Source of the DNA: Lachnospiraceae bacterium
GTDB taxonomy: Bacteria; Bacillota; Clostridia; Lachnospirales; Lachnospiraceae
Direction of reading: 5' to 3'
Assembly (NCBI GenBank): GCA_910575255.1
Contig: CAJTEM010000037.1
Coordinates: forward strand, 1-47,393
DNA: 47,393 nucleotides
The position numbers and the translations under genes are program-made. Below the pieces are notes generated by a model. That model was not told the origin of the DNA. It worked only from the letters and a program-made list of their open reading frames with translations, and searched no databases. This document shows positions 16,880 through 26,273 of this stretch, in pieces (position 1 is the stretch's first letter; each line of letters starts with the position of its first letter).

Positions 16880-17227
16880 TCATGCTTTGCCTGCTGTCTT
16901 ATTTGTGCTTTTTGTTTTCTTCGGCTTCGGCTCCGGAAGCTCCTTACAAGTCGCCGTCACCAGTTCTGTGAGAGCCGCCGTATCATCGATATCTTCCACC
17001 AGCAGATAGTTTTTAGCTCCCTCATAAGGCGGCGCCTGTTCAAGCTCCGGTCTCATCGCTTTCCCGGCTTCCGTAATTTTAATAAACAATTGATTATCAC
17101 AGATCAATGCAAAAATTTTGCCATCCAGATACATCCCATACTCACCAAACATTTTTCGATAAGTGACCGTTCCCGCGCCTTTCAGCTGATCTGCGATATA
17201 TGCTACCAATTCCGGATTCGATGCCAT
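16880..17227 (-). CDS. TfoX N-terminal domain protein
   Basis: A 115-residue cytoplasmic protein made of the TfoX-N fold (about 1-95; VTYRKMFGEYGMYLDGKIFA is the typical core) plus a lysine-rich tail. In Haemophilus TfoX controls competence, but in Firmicutes stand-alone TfoX-N proteins have no settled role, so no competence function is claimed. It lies directly upstream of the glycosylase gene on the same strand. Confidence 0.85.
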   Translation of the reverse strand: MASNPELVAYIADQLKGAGTVTYRKMFGEYGMYLDGKIFALICDNQLFIKITEAGKAMRPELEQAPPYEGAKNYLLVEDIDDTAALTELVTATCKELPEPKPKKTKSTNKTAGKA

Positions 17228-17334
17228 ACTTTTTCTCCCATCTGTTTTTTATTCAGACAATAAAACATCTGTCGTCGATACATTGGTTTGTACTGTGATA
17301 TTACCATATTGCACAAAATATGACAACCCTTGTG

Positions 17335-17555
17335 TCTTTCCCGGCTAATTTACCGTCCGCTACAGTTGCTTTTCATGGGGTGGGGGGAGGTTCCTGAAGG
17401 TACGCCGTTCCCCGTTCTTTCGAGACCAGTAAATACCAGCTCCGGAACCCCAATCCGTGAAAAGCAACCCGCTACGTTCTTCACCGGAGCGAGAACGCGT
17501 TTTCCGGGGTACGGGAAACCGGCCAGGCGGTTCTTGCGAGATTCTCTATAAACAA
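17335..17555. ncRNA. Candidate structured RNA element, strand unresolved
   Basis: About 220 nt that are much richer in G and C than the sequence around them and full of pairing segments: GTTGCTTTTCA near 17362 pairs with TGAAAAGCAAC near 17460, GGTTCC near 17390 with GGAACC near 17441, and CTCCGG with CCGGAG. Frames across it look coding only by accident. On the minus strand a promoter-like TTGCCA, 16 nt, TATAGA lies just upstream. The size and density of pairs recall conserved Firmicutes RNAs such as the raiA motif, but I cannot confirm the family. It lies before the Na/phosphate cotransporter, so a plus-strand leader is the other option. Confidence 0.5.
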
Positions 17556-17628
17556 TAACTTTTATATGGCAATATGCCAAATATTTCCGAATGCAAAAAA
17601 ACCGGTAGCATTTTATGTAAAATTTTAG

Positions 17629-17634
17629 TACAAT
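17629..17634 (+). promoter_or_regulatory. Candidate -10 box for the Na/phosphate cotransporter
   Basis: TACAAT preceded 17 nt upstream by a poor -35 (TAGCAT). It is about 67 nt before the ATG. Weak call. Confidence 0.3.
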
Positions 17635-17702
17635 CCTAAGTAGGCTTTCTACATACGGACTTTTTATTTTCAAAGATTTAAGAAGAGAATACAGGTGAAA
17701 AT

Positions 17703-19523
17703 ATGACTATCTTTAACGCAATTACCCTTTTCGGCGGACTTGCCATGTTCCTTTATGGAATGCGCATGATGGGCGACGGACTGAAGGCCAGCTCTTCGGG
17801 CACTCTCAAAAAGGCCATGGAACGGATCACCGGCACCCCGATAAAGGCATTTTTCCTGGGTCTGGCTGTGACTGCGGTAATTCAGTCTTCCACGGCAACC
17901 ATTGTCCTTACCTCCGGTCTCGTGGGGGCTGGTATCATCTCCCTGCGGCAGTCCCTGGGGATTATTATCGGCGCCAATGTGGGAACCACGGTCACCGGAC
18001 AGATCATCCGGCTTCTGGATCTGAACTCCTCCGGCTCCTGGTTTCTGCAGTTTTTAAAGCCCTCGACTCTGGCGCCGCTGGCTCTGATTGTTGGTATCAT
18101 CATCATCATGGGCATGAAGTCCGACCATTCCGGCAAAGCAGGACAGATCATCATCGGTTTTGGCATCCTGTTTTCCGGACTTTTGAACATGACGGATGCT
18201 GTAGAGGTGCTCTCTGACAGCGGAATCGTGGAACACATCTTTTCCCGCCTGGGCAACAACCCTCTGATCGCCTATCTCTCGGGAGCAGGGGTTGCTTTTA
18301 TGCTGCAGAGTTCTTCCGCAACCATTGGCATTCTGCAGGCATTTTCCACTTCCGGCCAGCTGACCTTTTCGGATATCTACGCCATGCTGGTGGGAATTTA
18401 TCTCGGTGACTGTGTGACTACGGCCATTGTCTGCAATATCGGAGCAAAACCGGAAGCCAAAAGGGTCGGCGTGGTGAATATCCTGTTCAATCTGAGTAAG
18501 TCCGCCCTGATTCTGATCGTGGTTGCCGTGATTCACCGATTCGGGCTGCTGGACGGAATCTGGAATCAGACCATCCATTCCGGCGGCATTGCCAATACCA
18601 ATACCATCTTTAATCTGTCCTGCGCCTTTCTCCTGCTTCCGTTTGTGGGGATTTATGAACAGATCAGCCACAGGCTTATCAAGGATCAGCCTGCCGCAGC
18701 CGGCAAATATGACGAAATGCTGGACGCCCTGAACCCGGTATTCATCAGTACGCCAGCCGTCGCCTTTGGACGTTGTTATGATGTTCTTCTGGTCATGTAT
18801 CATCTGGCAAGAACGAACATCAGCCGTGCCTTTGACATGTTCGGCCACTATGATCCGGAGGTCAGGGAACAGCTTGAGAAGGATGAGGATACGATTGACA
18901 CCATGGCGGACCATGTCAGCAATTATCTGGTACAGATCTCCACAACGATCACCTATCATTATCATGTAGAGATCATGAATTACTATTTTTCCGCGATTAC
19001 GGAGTTTGAACGTCTGGGTGACCACGCCTTAAATATCGCAGAGATCGCTGCCGAACTCAACAAAAAAGAAAATACCTTTTCGGCAGATGCCCTCTCTGAG
19101 TTAAATGTACTCCGGAAGCTTCTGGATACGATCCTGGATCATACCAATGAGGCCTTCCGAAAGCAGAACCTGGTGGAGGCACGCCAGATCGAACCGCTGG
19201 AGCAGGTTGTGGATGACATGGTAAATGTACTGAAAAGCAACCACCTCGAGCGCCTCCGCAACGGCGCCTGCGGAGTCTTCAACGGCTCGGAATTCTTCAA
19301 TCTTCTCTCCGAGGCTGAGAGAATCTCCGATGTCTGCTCGAACCTGGGGGTCGCAACCGTGGCAAGGGCGATTCCTGAGATCCATCATCAGATCCACGAT
19401 TACATATCCCGGCTCCACTCCGGGCGGGACGAGGAATTCAACCAGGTATATCAGCAGGCTCATGACGAATACTTTGAGATGCTGCACAAACCAGTCTTTA
19501 CGGGGGAGGGGGCTTCTGTATAA
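17703..19523 (+). CDS. Na/Pi cotransporter family protein with PhoU-like domain
   Basis: A membrane protein that takes up phosphate with sodium, or senses phosphate. The 606 residues comprise two inverted Na_Pi_cotrans repeats in about 1-310, each with the hallmark glutamine-serine motif (VIQSSTATIVLTSGLV near 60; LQSSSATIGILQAFS near 203), then a cytoplasmic helical PhoU-like region from about 345 to 600. Start ATG with AGGTGA 6 nt upstream. It stands alone on the plus strand and is the last intact ordinary gene before the AT-rich island. The GC-rich structured element lies before it. Confidence 0.93.
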   Translation: MTIFNAITLFGGLAMFLYGMRMMGDGLKASSSGTLKKAMERITGTPIKAFFLGLAVTAVIQSSTATIVLTSGLVGAGIISLRQSLGIIIGANVGTTVTGQIIRLLDLNSSGSWFLQFLKPSTLAPLALIVGIIIIMGMKSDHSGKAGQIIIGFGILFSGLLNMTDAVEVLSDSGIVEHIFSRLGNNPLIAYLSGAGVAFMLQSSSATIGILQAFSTSGQLTFSDIYAMLVGIYLGDCVTTAIVCNIGAKPEAKRVGVVNILFNLSKSALILIVVAVIHRFGLLDGIWNQTIHSGGIANTNTIFNLSCAFLLLPFVGIYEQISHRLIKDQPAAAGKYDEMLDALNPVFISTPAVAFGRCYDVLLVMYHLARTNISRAFDMFGHYDPEVREQLEKDEDTIDTMADHVSNYLVQISTTITYHYHVEIMNYYFSAITEFERLGDHALNIAEIAAELNKKENTFSADALSELNVLRKLLDTILDHTNEAFRKQNLVEARQIEPLEQVVDDMVNVLKSNHLERLRNGACGVFNGSEFFNLLSEAERISDVCSNLGVATVARAIPEIHHQIHDYISRLHSGRDEEFNQVYQQAHDEYFEMLHKPVFTGEGASV

Positions 19524-19963
19524 AAGGACGGAGAAGCCGGTCTCAAATGTAAGCCTTTAATCTACCCGCTTACGTATGATTTGCTCCGGGACCGATATAA
19601 GATCAAGCATCCGTATTTCGTGCTAAATCAAATTAAGAAATGTGGGAAATACACATATGCTCCCGATAAGGACTGGTAAGCCGCAGCAAACAGGTCAGAC
19701 CATGTTTTTCTGGATTTGATGAATTATGTAACATAACTGCCATAAAGGCCAGAAGGCCCAATGGAAAGAAAAGCTGATACAGGAATTGATTGGCAATCAA
19801 CTGCTGACGGCTGAGCCGGTATTTCTCTTTATGTATAATGCAGACAATTCAGGGATTTCCAGAAGTGCTCTTGAATCGTCTGATTTCTTAGTGTTATAAA
19901 TGTTCAACTCACAAGTCCAATAAAAGGACTTTATTATTAAGCGCTGATAGTGTGACTTCTCCT
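19524..19963. other. Decayed sequence at the left edge of the island
   Basis: No intact gene. On the plus strand two short coding-like pieces remain. One, near 19557-19679, reads LTYDLLRDRYKIKHPYF and continues to APDKDW before a stop. The other, near 19758-19900, reads KEKLIQELIGNQLLTAEPVF and ends at TAA. Neither has a start or ribosome site, and I do not recognise the families. A weak 6-bp hairpin (AAGTCC/GGACTT, 19913-19931) follows the last gene of the chaperone operon, without a T-run. The region looks like genes broken when the island was inserted. Confidence 0.45.
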
Positions 19964-22900
19964 CTACAGTTTGAATTTTTTCATAACTTCTATATTCACT
20001 GGTGATAACTCTATCTGTTGCTTACTCTTTGTCTTTTCATGTAAGCCATGCGCAATCTGTGTGGTCAAAATGACATTCTTTCCATCAAATTCCGACTTTA
20101 TCAACGTACTCCTCAATCTTTGGCAGCAGTAAAAACATGCAACTGTAATAATATATGGAACTTCCATGTTAGTATCAGGATTTTCGTTTTCTAACAGAAT
20201 TATCCTTCTACTATGTTTCTTTTTTGTATCCTCACCATAATCAAAAGTTTCCATAGGAATATCTGAGCATATTGGGCAAAAAATATCATAACTGCCTCGT
20301 GCTGTCAGTAAACGGTACAAAATCTCCGTATCATAAATTAGTGATATTCCTTCTTGCAATTCAGTCCACTCTAACAGAAGTTTCTTCTTTACTTTTGCAA
20401 GATTTCTTCTTCGAGACATATAACTCATTGTCTTTGTTGTGTTGCCGTTATGAATATAACCTTCAAGAAGTTCCAAATTCTTTGTACTCACACCAATTTC
20501 ACCAAGCACATTCGTAACAGCCTGCTGAATACCATCCGGAATGTTATCATAAAAAATATACACATTCTTATCTGTCGAGCAATACTTTGCAACCTCTCTA
20601 AATTTCTTCGCGGCGTCTGTTTTTACCTGACATTTTCCTTCTCCAAAATATGCCAGAATTTTTCTTCTTGAATCAGACACAAATCTATAAGCATGAACTC
20701 GATATCCAGTAATCTTATAAACAAACTCAGCATTTTCCATTGGAACTTCATTATTACTATTTTCAACAATTTCCGCTATCTCTACGTCTGACGGAGCAAA
20801 TTCATCAAGCAAATATCTCCTGTTTTCACCTTCCGGGCTTTCAATCATAACAGGCAATACATTTTCGACTATGTCTTTTGTTGAAATTGATTCCTCTCGG
20901 CATGAGATATGAATATACTTCTGAAACTCTTTAGACAGCATACATCTGTACTTAATAGCATTTATAAAGTCTGCAAAGCTTTCTAAGTTAATATCTCTTA
21001 TGCATGACAATTGAATAATCTGCTGCTCATCAATCGTATAATTCTTGAACTGAGAATCCCTTCTCCTCATTCCCTTAGCCTTTGTTTCAAAAAGTCTAAG
21101 ATCTGTTCCAGATAATCTTAATCCTGTAAATTTCTCATCGATAGCTATTCTCTCTAGAAGTAGCTGTGGCTCTGAAAGATTTTCATAAGAATTCTGAGAA
21201 GGCCACATTTCATAATAATCATAGGTACCATCCCAACCAGCAACTGATTTGCCCACTGGTCGAATACATCGAATCATATATGAATTCTTTTTATTACCAT
21301 AATCCTGATATCTCTTTTGTAGTAATTCCTGTTTCAACTTGAAATACTTTTCATCATAAAATTGATTCTGATACTGTGACAAAAATCCATGATTTGAAGT
21401 TAATATTCCATTAAACAGATAATCTTTGAAACTCAGATTTACATACCGAATACTACCATCATAAGCAATGGCATCGTTTAATCCATATCTACCAATGAGC
21501 TTCAAAAACATTCTCTCCTCAAAATATTTACCAACTTCTTCTTGGAGCCTAAGAAGCCAGCCATCAATTTCTGCATCTGAAACAAATAGTTCATCTCTAC
21601 GTTCTTTAGAAATCTCGTAAACTAAATATTCCCCAACAGAAGGAAAATAATTAGTTATTCCAGATGCAAGTGTTCTATTTTGATTCGGTATTTCATTACT
21701 CTGATCTGAAAGCAATCTATATACCTTGCAAACGCCATAAATACATCTTGAATCTAAAATAAGTTCCTGCAAATCATATGTGTTTTTCTTCTCAACAAAC
21801 TCAAAATAATTCTCTCTTAGTTCCTTTACGATGTCACCTTCCTGGTATGAAGCACTATCATAAGCTTCTTTTCGCTTATGATCAATAACAAAAGTCTTTG
21901 CTCTCTCTTTATATTTTTTGGGTAAAAATGAATTGCTGTAATAAGCTTCATACAAAGGTGTTTCTGGATAATCTCTTCTGTCCACCATCAAATATCTTGC
22001 AACTATATTATGGAACACGTCGCTTATAGCATCAGCACAAGATAAATTCGCAACCTCCTCCGAGCACATCAATCCATACAGGTTCTTCATATATCCTCTT
22101 AATTTATCATATACTTCATTTATCTTTTCCTCGCTGTCACCAACATCATTTCTATGTATGTTTGCATACTTAGAGTCTACCAACATACCAATTGGCAATA
22201 GCTGCTCTTTAATATCTGCCTTCAAATAGTATGTTGAATACATTCTATTGTTATCTGTTGAAAACTCTGACACAGGAAATGCCACCGAAATATTGCTATT
22301 AGAGAAAACTATGTATTCCTTTTCATATTTGGCATTCTGATCAACCTCTACCTTTAGCTGAAGCACTCCAATTCTCCAGCTTTCCTCAGCTATTGTAACT
22401 GCCTTTACTTTTATAACATCTTTACAACCAATCTTTACATTATGCGTTCTTCCCTTAAACTCAAGATTTGAAACGCTTCGTTTTGTCTTTCCATTCAAAT
22501 GCATAAATATCAAAGATCGCATATCAAATACCATTTCTGAATCAGCTCCAGTCAGAAAAAACCTAAGAACATCCACATTTTGCTTGCCACATAAGTACTC
22601 GATAAGCGCAGACAGCTTTCCTGTATTGAACTCGCTTTCAAATCTTGGATCGTAACTAATAAAAAGCGATGTGTGTTCACCAGACCATGTTGGATTTATC
22701 TTTGTATTTCCTACTATATTATTATCACTGCCAGTCTTATTAATTGAGAAGTCAAATAGTACATTGCTCTCGATTCTCAAATTTTCTACAAATTTAAAGA
22801 ATGATTTTATTCCTACGCCAAACTTTCCAGTCTGGCTATCATCGTCGGTTTTATCAGACATTTCCCTATTTAAAAAAGCATATATATTAGACAGTGAAAA

Positions 22901-23254
22901 CCCTTTATCATCGTACTGGCATTCAAGAGTAAGTTTATTTCCCTTCTCTCCCGCAATTATTTTGATAGAATCACCATAATGAAGATCATTTGCATTTTGG
23001 ATAATTTCATTAAAATATCCTTCTCTATATCCTTGTAGTGAAGATATGCCTTGAGATACTGAAGTTGCCCTACATATTGTCTCAACCAACTTATTCCGGT
23101 TAGAATCCAAAAAATCATCTAGCCATATTGGTTTCTCCCCTTCTCTTCTCATCAAATATGCATTAGCATCAGATATTTCTTTCGCATAATCTGGAGACAT
23201 ATTTTCCGTTTTTATTCCTTTGGCAAGAATCTCATTAATATCCTGATAATGCAT
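19964..23254 (-). CDS. Large Hsp90-type GHKL ATPase with C-terminal Cys cluster
   Basis: A 1096-residue cytoplasmic protein, last gene of the chaperone operon. The N-terminal quarter is a GHKL ATP-binding fold of the Hsp90/sacsin type: the N box (E83 and N87 in EIIQNAND), the G1 motif (YDDKGF, 114-119) and the G2 glycine motif (GKFGVGIKS, 143-151). A middle Hsp90-like region with beta strands follows; the remaining ~700 residues are unrecognised. Near the C-terminus CPIC and CFYCC could form one zinc site. ATG at 23254 is preferred (AGTGAGG 7 nt upstream) over the GTG at 23260. Related GHKL ATPases occur in defence systems. Its job here may be clamp-like remodelling or sensing; that is inference. 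Confidence 0.8.
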   Translation of the reverse strand: MHYQDINEILAKGIKTENMSPDYAKEISDANAYLMRREGEKPIWLDDFLDSNRNKLVETICRATSVSQGISSLQGYREGYFNEIIQNANDLHYGDSIKIIAGEKGNKLTLECQYDDKGFSLSNIYAFLNREMSDKTDDDSQTGKFGVGIKSFFKFVENLRIESNVLFDFSINKTGSDNNIVGNTKINPTWSGEHTSLFISYDPRFESEFNTGKLSALIEYLCGKQNVDVLRFFLTGADSEMVFDMRSLIFMHLNGKTKRSVSNLEFKGRTHNVKIGCKDVIKVKAVTIAEESWRIGVLQLKVEVDQNAKYEKEYIVFSNSNISVAFPVSEFSTDNNRMYSTYYLKADIKEQLLPIGMLVDSKYANIHRNDVGDSEEKINEVYDKLRGYMKNLYGLMCSEEVANLSCADAISDVFHNIVARYLMVDRRDYPETPLYEAYYSNSFLPKKYKERAKTFVIDHKRKEAYDSASYQEGDIVKELRENYFEFVEKKNTYDLQELILDSRCIYGVCKVYRLLSDQSNEIPNQNRTLASGITNYFPSVGEYLVYEISKERRDELFVSDAEIDGWLLRLQEEVGKYFEERMFLKLIGRYGLNDAIAYDGSIRYVNLSFKDYLFNGILTSNHGFLSQYQNQFYDEKYFKLKQELLQKRYQDYGNKKNSYMIRCIRPVGKSVAGWDGTYDYYEMWPSQNSYENLSEPQLLLERIAIDEKFTGLRLSGTDLRLFETKAKGMRRRDSQFKNYTIDEQQIIQLSCIRDINLESFADFINAIKYRCMLSKEFQKYIHISCREESISTKDIVENVLPVMIESPEGENRRYLLDEFAPSDVEIAEIVENSNNEVPMENAEFVYKITGYRVHAYRFVSDSRRKILAYFGEGKCQVKTDAAKKFREVAKYCSTDKNVYIFYDNIPDGIQQAVTNVLGEIGVSTKNLELLEGYIHNGNTTKTMSYMSRRRNLAKVKKKLLLEWTELQEGISLIYDTEILYRLLTARGSYDIFCPICSDIPMETFDYGEDTKKKHSRRIILLENENPDTNMEVPYIITVACFYCCQRLRSTLIKSEFDGKNVILTTQIAHGLHEKTKSKQQIELSPVNIEVMKKFKL

Positions 23255-23270
23255 ACACACACCTCACTTT

Positions 23271-26255
23271 TTATTTCCAAGCATTACCTGCCCTATACTG
23301 ACCTACTTTTGACCTATATATCATTCCGTCTTTATAGCAAAAGATTCCTTCAGATGAAAAACTCTTTAACTCATCCTCATCAAAAACACATTCGTCTATA
23401 AGCTTAATAATTTCATCAATTTGCTGTCTGATAGTTTGCTGTTTTTTAGGTGGATTCACAATCTGACTATCATTTAGTGTAATCTTTTGTTCATCTCCAT
23501 CATTGGCACTTTCGGCTCCAACAAAAATATCACTATCACTTTCAACTTTTATCAGTCCTATGATTGCTAGCCAATTTTTAGCATTCTTCTTGGATTCAAG
23601 AAACATACGATACATCTTCTGATACGCTGTTCTGTCTGGTTTGGTTCTTTTCCAATATTCCAAATATTCACTTAAAATTTCATAATATTCATCTGAAATA
23701 TCATCTCGTTTCTCTCTAGACAAAGCTTCCACCGCACTTAGTCTCAAATTTCTACCAAAAGACTCTATCTTGTGCCACATGGGATCATCATTTATTCTTT
23801 TTTCATATTGACGTATGTCCCTACGAATTATTTTCATTTTCTGCTCATTCTCTTCCGAAAGAATATATTCTTTTTTATAATATTCCATCGATTCACGAAT
23901 TGCTTTTCCATTACGTTTTATAAATTCCGGATAATACAAAACAGTGTTGCGAATAGGCATAAACTGGCATGTAACATCTATTTTTGTAGTACAATAGTAA
24001 AGCATTCGATTTATTTCCAAATCGTTCTCATCAATTTTGCACTCATTAAGCAAGAACACCATATCTCTTGATTTGGCATCCTGTTGCGTGTCGATTCTGT
24101 CAACCCTACCAAAACGCTGTTCTAACTCAATACTTGTAAACGGGAGTTCATAATGAATAACTCCATCGAACTCCCCAAGGTTTAATCCTGTTCCTCCGGT
24201 TTTACCAGTTGTGATAAAAATGACTCTTTTGTTTGCTCTCAAGGATTGCATTAGCGTATTTATCAGCTGCCCATCCTGTACATTTTCTAATCCGTATTGG
24301 TTTTCATATTTTCCGTATTTTTCAGCAACAATACATTCTGTAAATACATCCTTAATCTGTGCAAAAATGTTATCTACAACATATTTATGTTCGCAGAAAA
24401 TAATATAGGACTTCTCATTTTCATTCAGTAACTCTATTAATCGCGCTAATTTGCCATTTCTCCTAACTTCATGGACATTACTATATCCATACTGTTTTGT
24501 TGCAGCCCAATAAAGATAATCATCATCTTGGTCATACTGAAGTGCTGCCAATGCTCCTTTATTTTCTTTAATTAAGTAGAAAATATCATCTCTATCCACC
24601 CATCTCTTACATGAAACAAAATTAATTTTACGTTCTGCTGATATCTGCCCCATATCTTCTCTAAACCAATTAACATACACATCTCTTGCTGACGGTTCAA
24701 ATTTGATTATCGGATCAATATCCGCAGTAATTTGCTTATTAAGTACATTTTTTACAAGCCCAACATAATCTTCAAATAGTCTCTTTCCCTTTGCATTTAC
24801 AACAATAGGTGTTGCTGTAAGCAACATTATTTTATTTGCTCTAATGTCAAAATAATTATCAAATGAAATATGTGCTTCATCAATAATAACTAGATCCCAA
24901 TCTTCTCTTTCAGAAAATGTTTCAACAGAGCCTTTTAATGCTGAGTATGAGCCATTCTTATCTGATCCCTGCTTTTGTCCAGCTATCATAATCAGATGTT
25001 CTGTGTTTTTAAAAAAAACCTTCTTTAGGTCTCCATCATACATCTCACCTTTATCACCCTGTTCAATAATATGTGCAAATCGGCCAAGCTGTCTTCTGAT
25101 ATCACTCTGCCAATCTTCACGCTTATTATATGGACAAACCACCAGTACTTTTGCCTTTCGTCCCTCTGATATACTCTTCTGCAATGCATCTCGAACAGCA
25201 TACAATGCCGAAACTGTCTTTCCTGTTCCTACCTCGTCCATAACAATAGAGAAATCATTATTCGCAACTTGTTCCGAAGCAAGAACCTGTTTTGGATAAT
25301 ATATAACATCCAAAACAGGTTGTCTGCCATTCCAGAAAATATCAAAAATATTTTTTCCTTTTGTATCCACTATATCGGTGTATTCCATCACTTCATCTAT
25401 GTGATCCACCTCGCCCAGATACGGTTCAAGACAACTGTAAATGTCTGTGCCATTCTTTTCATCATATGCAGTTATGTAATTCAAGTTCCACTTTGCACAA
25501 ACAAGAGGTGTTATCCATTCATATTCTTTACCTGCAAAATGAAAAGCTCTTTTTATTTCCTCTGCCGATAAATCCGAAATAATTCTGCTCACTATATCAA
25601 ATCTACGAAAAATGAATGCGTAATGTAAAAGTGAAAACGGATATTTCAATGAAAAATTTTCTTCGCATTTTTCATAAGATGTTAGGTTGTCCATCACATC
25701 CTCTGTCGACAAACATGGTTGATTATTAGATATCATACCTAACGTATATCGGTACAACTTATTCTGAAACGATTCAAAATTCTTATTTTTATCAGTTTTC
25801 TCAATTTTAGGAAATAATTGTTTTATTTCGTCATAAATCTCCTCTTCAACATAAAAATCATGGCATTCATGACAATAATACCCACTTATTCTCTTCTCAT
25901 ATCCAGCCACCCTAAATACACCATATCTGATATATTCCAACTCTTCTTGATCTTTATAACAGGTGTCCGGTATGAATGGTTCTGTATATGGTTTTAATGA
26001 CGTTATGTCCGAACACACAATTTCCAAATTGTCTTCCTGCCATGGTCCATCAACTAAATTAATAACTTTTTTTGATCCATAATCGAAAGAACTGTTAGGT
26101 AAAGCAGCATCAATATGGATGTAATAGTGACCACATTTTTCGCAATAAAATATTGGTTCATTTGAAGATACTCCATCTAGGCTAATTGGTATCATTCTCT
26201 CTGACTTTATTACTTTACCATGCACAGGACACTTTATTTTCCACTCTGATGCCAT
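23271..26255 (-). CDS. SNF2/SF2-type helicase-like ATPase with Cys-rich N-terminus
   Basis: A 994-residue SF2 motor, probably a DNA or RNA translocase. Residues 1-145 carry CP..H and CEKC (38-41) and CHEC (128-131) motifs that may bind zinc. The motor shows Walker A DEVGTGKT (340-347), DEAH (459-462), motif III TATP (480-483), and a C-terminal lobe with TGGTGLNLGEFD and motif VI QRFGRVDR (713-720), as in SNF2/RapA-like proteins. No nuclease or methylase domain is visible. ATG at 26255 has AGGAGG 7 nt upstream; the longer frame would use TTG. It lies 18 bp after the Hsp70 gene and 16 bp before the GHKL gene, so all three are on one transcript. Confidence 0.85.
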   Translation of the reverse strand: MASEWKIKCPVHGKVIKSERMIPISLDGVSSNEPIFYCEKCGHYYIHIDAALPNSSFDYGSKKVINLVDGPWQEDNLEIVCSDITSLKPYTEPFIPDTCYKDQEELEYIRYGVFRVAGYEKRISGYYCHECHDFYVEEEIYDEIKQLFPKIEKTDKNKNFESFQNKLYRYTLGMISNNQPCLSTEDVMDNLTSYEKCEENFSLKYPFSLLHYAFIFRRFDIVSRIISDLSAEEIKRAFHFAGKEYEWITPLVCAKWNLNYITAYDEKNGTDIYSCLEPYLGEVDHIDEVMEYTDIVDTKGKNIFDIFWNGRQPVLDVIYYPKQVLASEQVANNDFSIVMDEVGTGKTVSALYAVRDALQKSISEGRKAKVLVVCPYNKREDWQSDIRRQLGRFAHIIEQGDKGEMYDGDLKKVFFKNTEHLIMIAGQKQGSDKNGSYSALKGSVETFSEREDWDLVIIDEAHISFDNYFDIRANKIMLLTATPIVVNAKGKRLFEDYVGLVKNVLNKQITADIDPIIKFEPSARDVYVNWFREDMGQISAERKINFVSCKRWVDRDDIFYLIKENKGALAALQYDQDDDYLYWAATKQYGYSNVHEVRRNGKLARLIELLNENEKSYIIFCEHKYVVDNIFAQIKDVFTECIVAEKYGKYENQYGLENVQDGQLINTLMQSLRANKRVIFITTGKTGGTGLNLGEFDGVIHYELPFTSIELEQRFGRVDRIDTQQDAKSRDMVFLLNECKIDENDLEINRMLYYCTTKIDVTCQFMPIRNTVLYYPEFIKRNGKAIRESMEYYKKEYILSEENEQKMKIIRRDIRQYEKRINDDPMWHKIESFGRNLRLSAVEALSREKRDDISDEYYEILSEYLEYWKRTKPDRTAYQKMYRMFLESKKNAKNWLAIIGLIKVESDSDIFVGAESANDGDEQKITLNDSQIVNPPKKQQTIRQQIDEIIKLIDECVFDEDELKSFSSEGIFCYKDGMIYRSKVGQYRAGNAWK

Positions 26256-26273
26256 TTCATTTCCTCCTAACAA

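Noticed and set aside
16880-17227. Competence regulator tfoX/sxy
   Set aside because: Only the N-terminal domain is present and the competence role is established in Proteobacteria; the domain name alone is supported.
17350-17673. 107-codon minus-strand ORF over the GC-rich element
   Set aside because: It covers strongly paired, non-coding-looking sequence and has no ribosome site; such ORFs often lie over structured RNAs.
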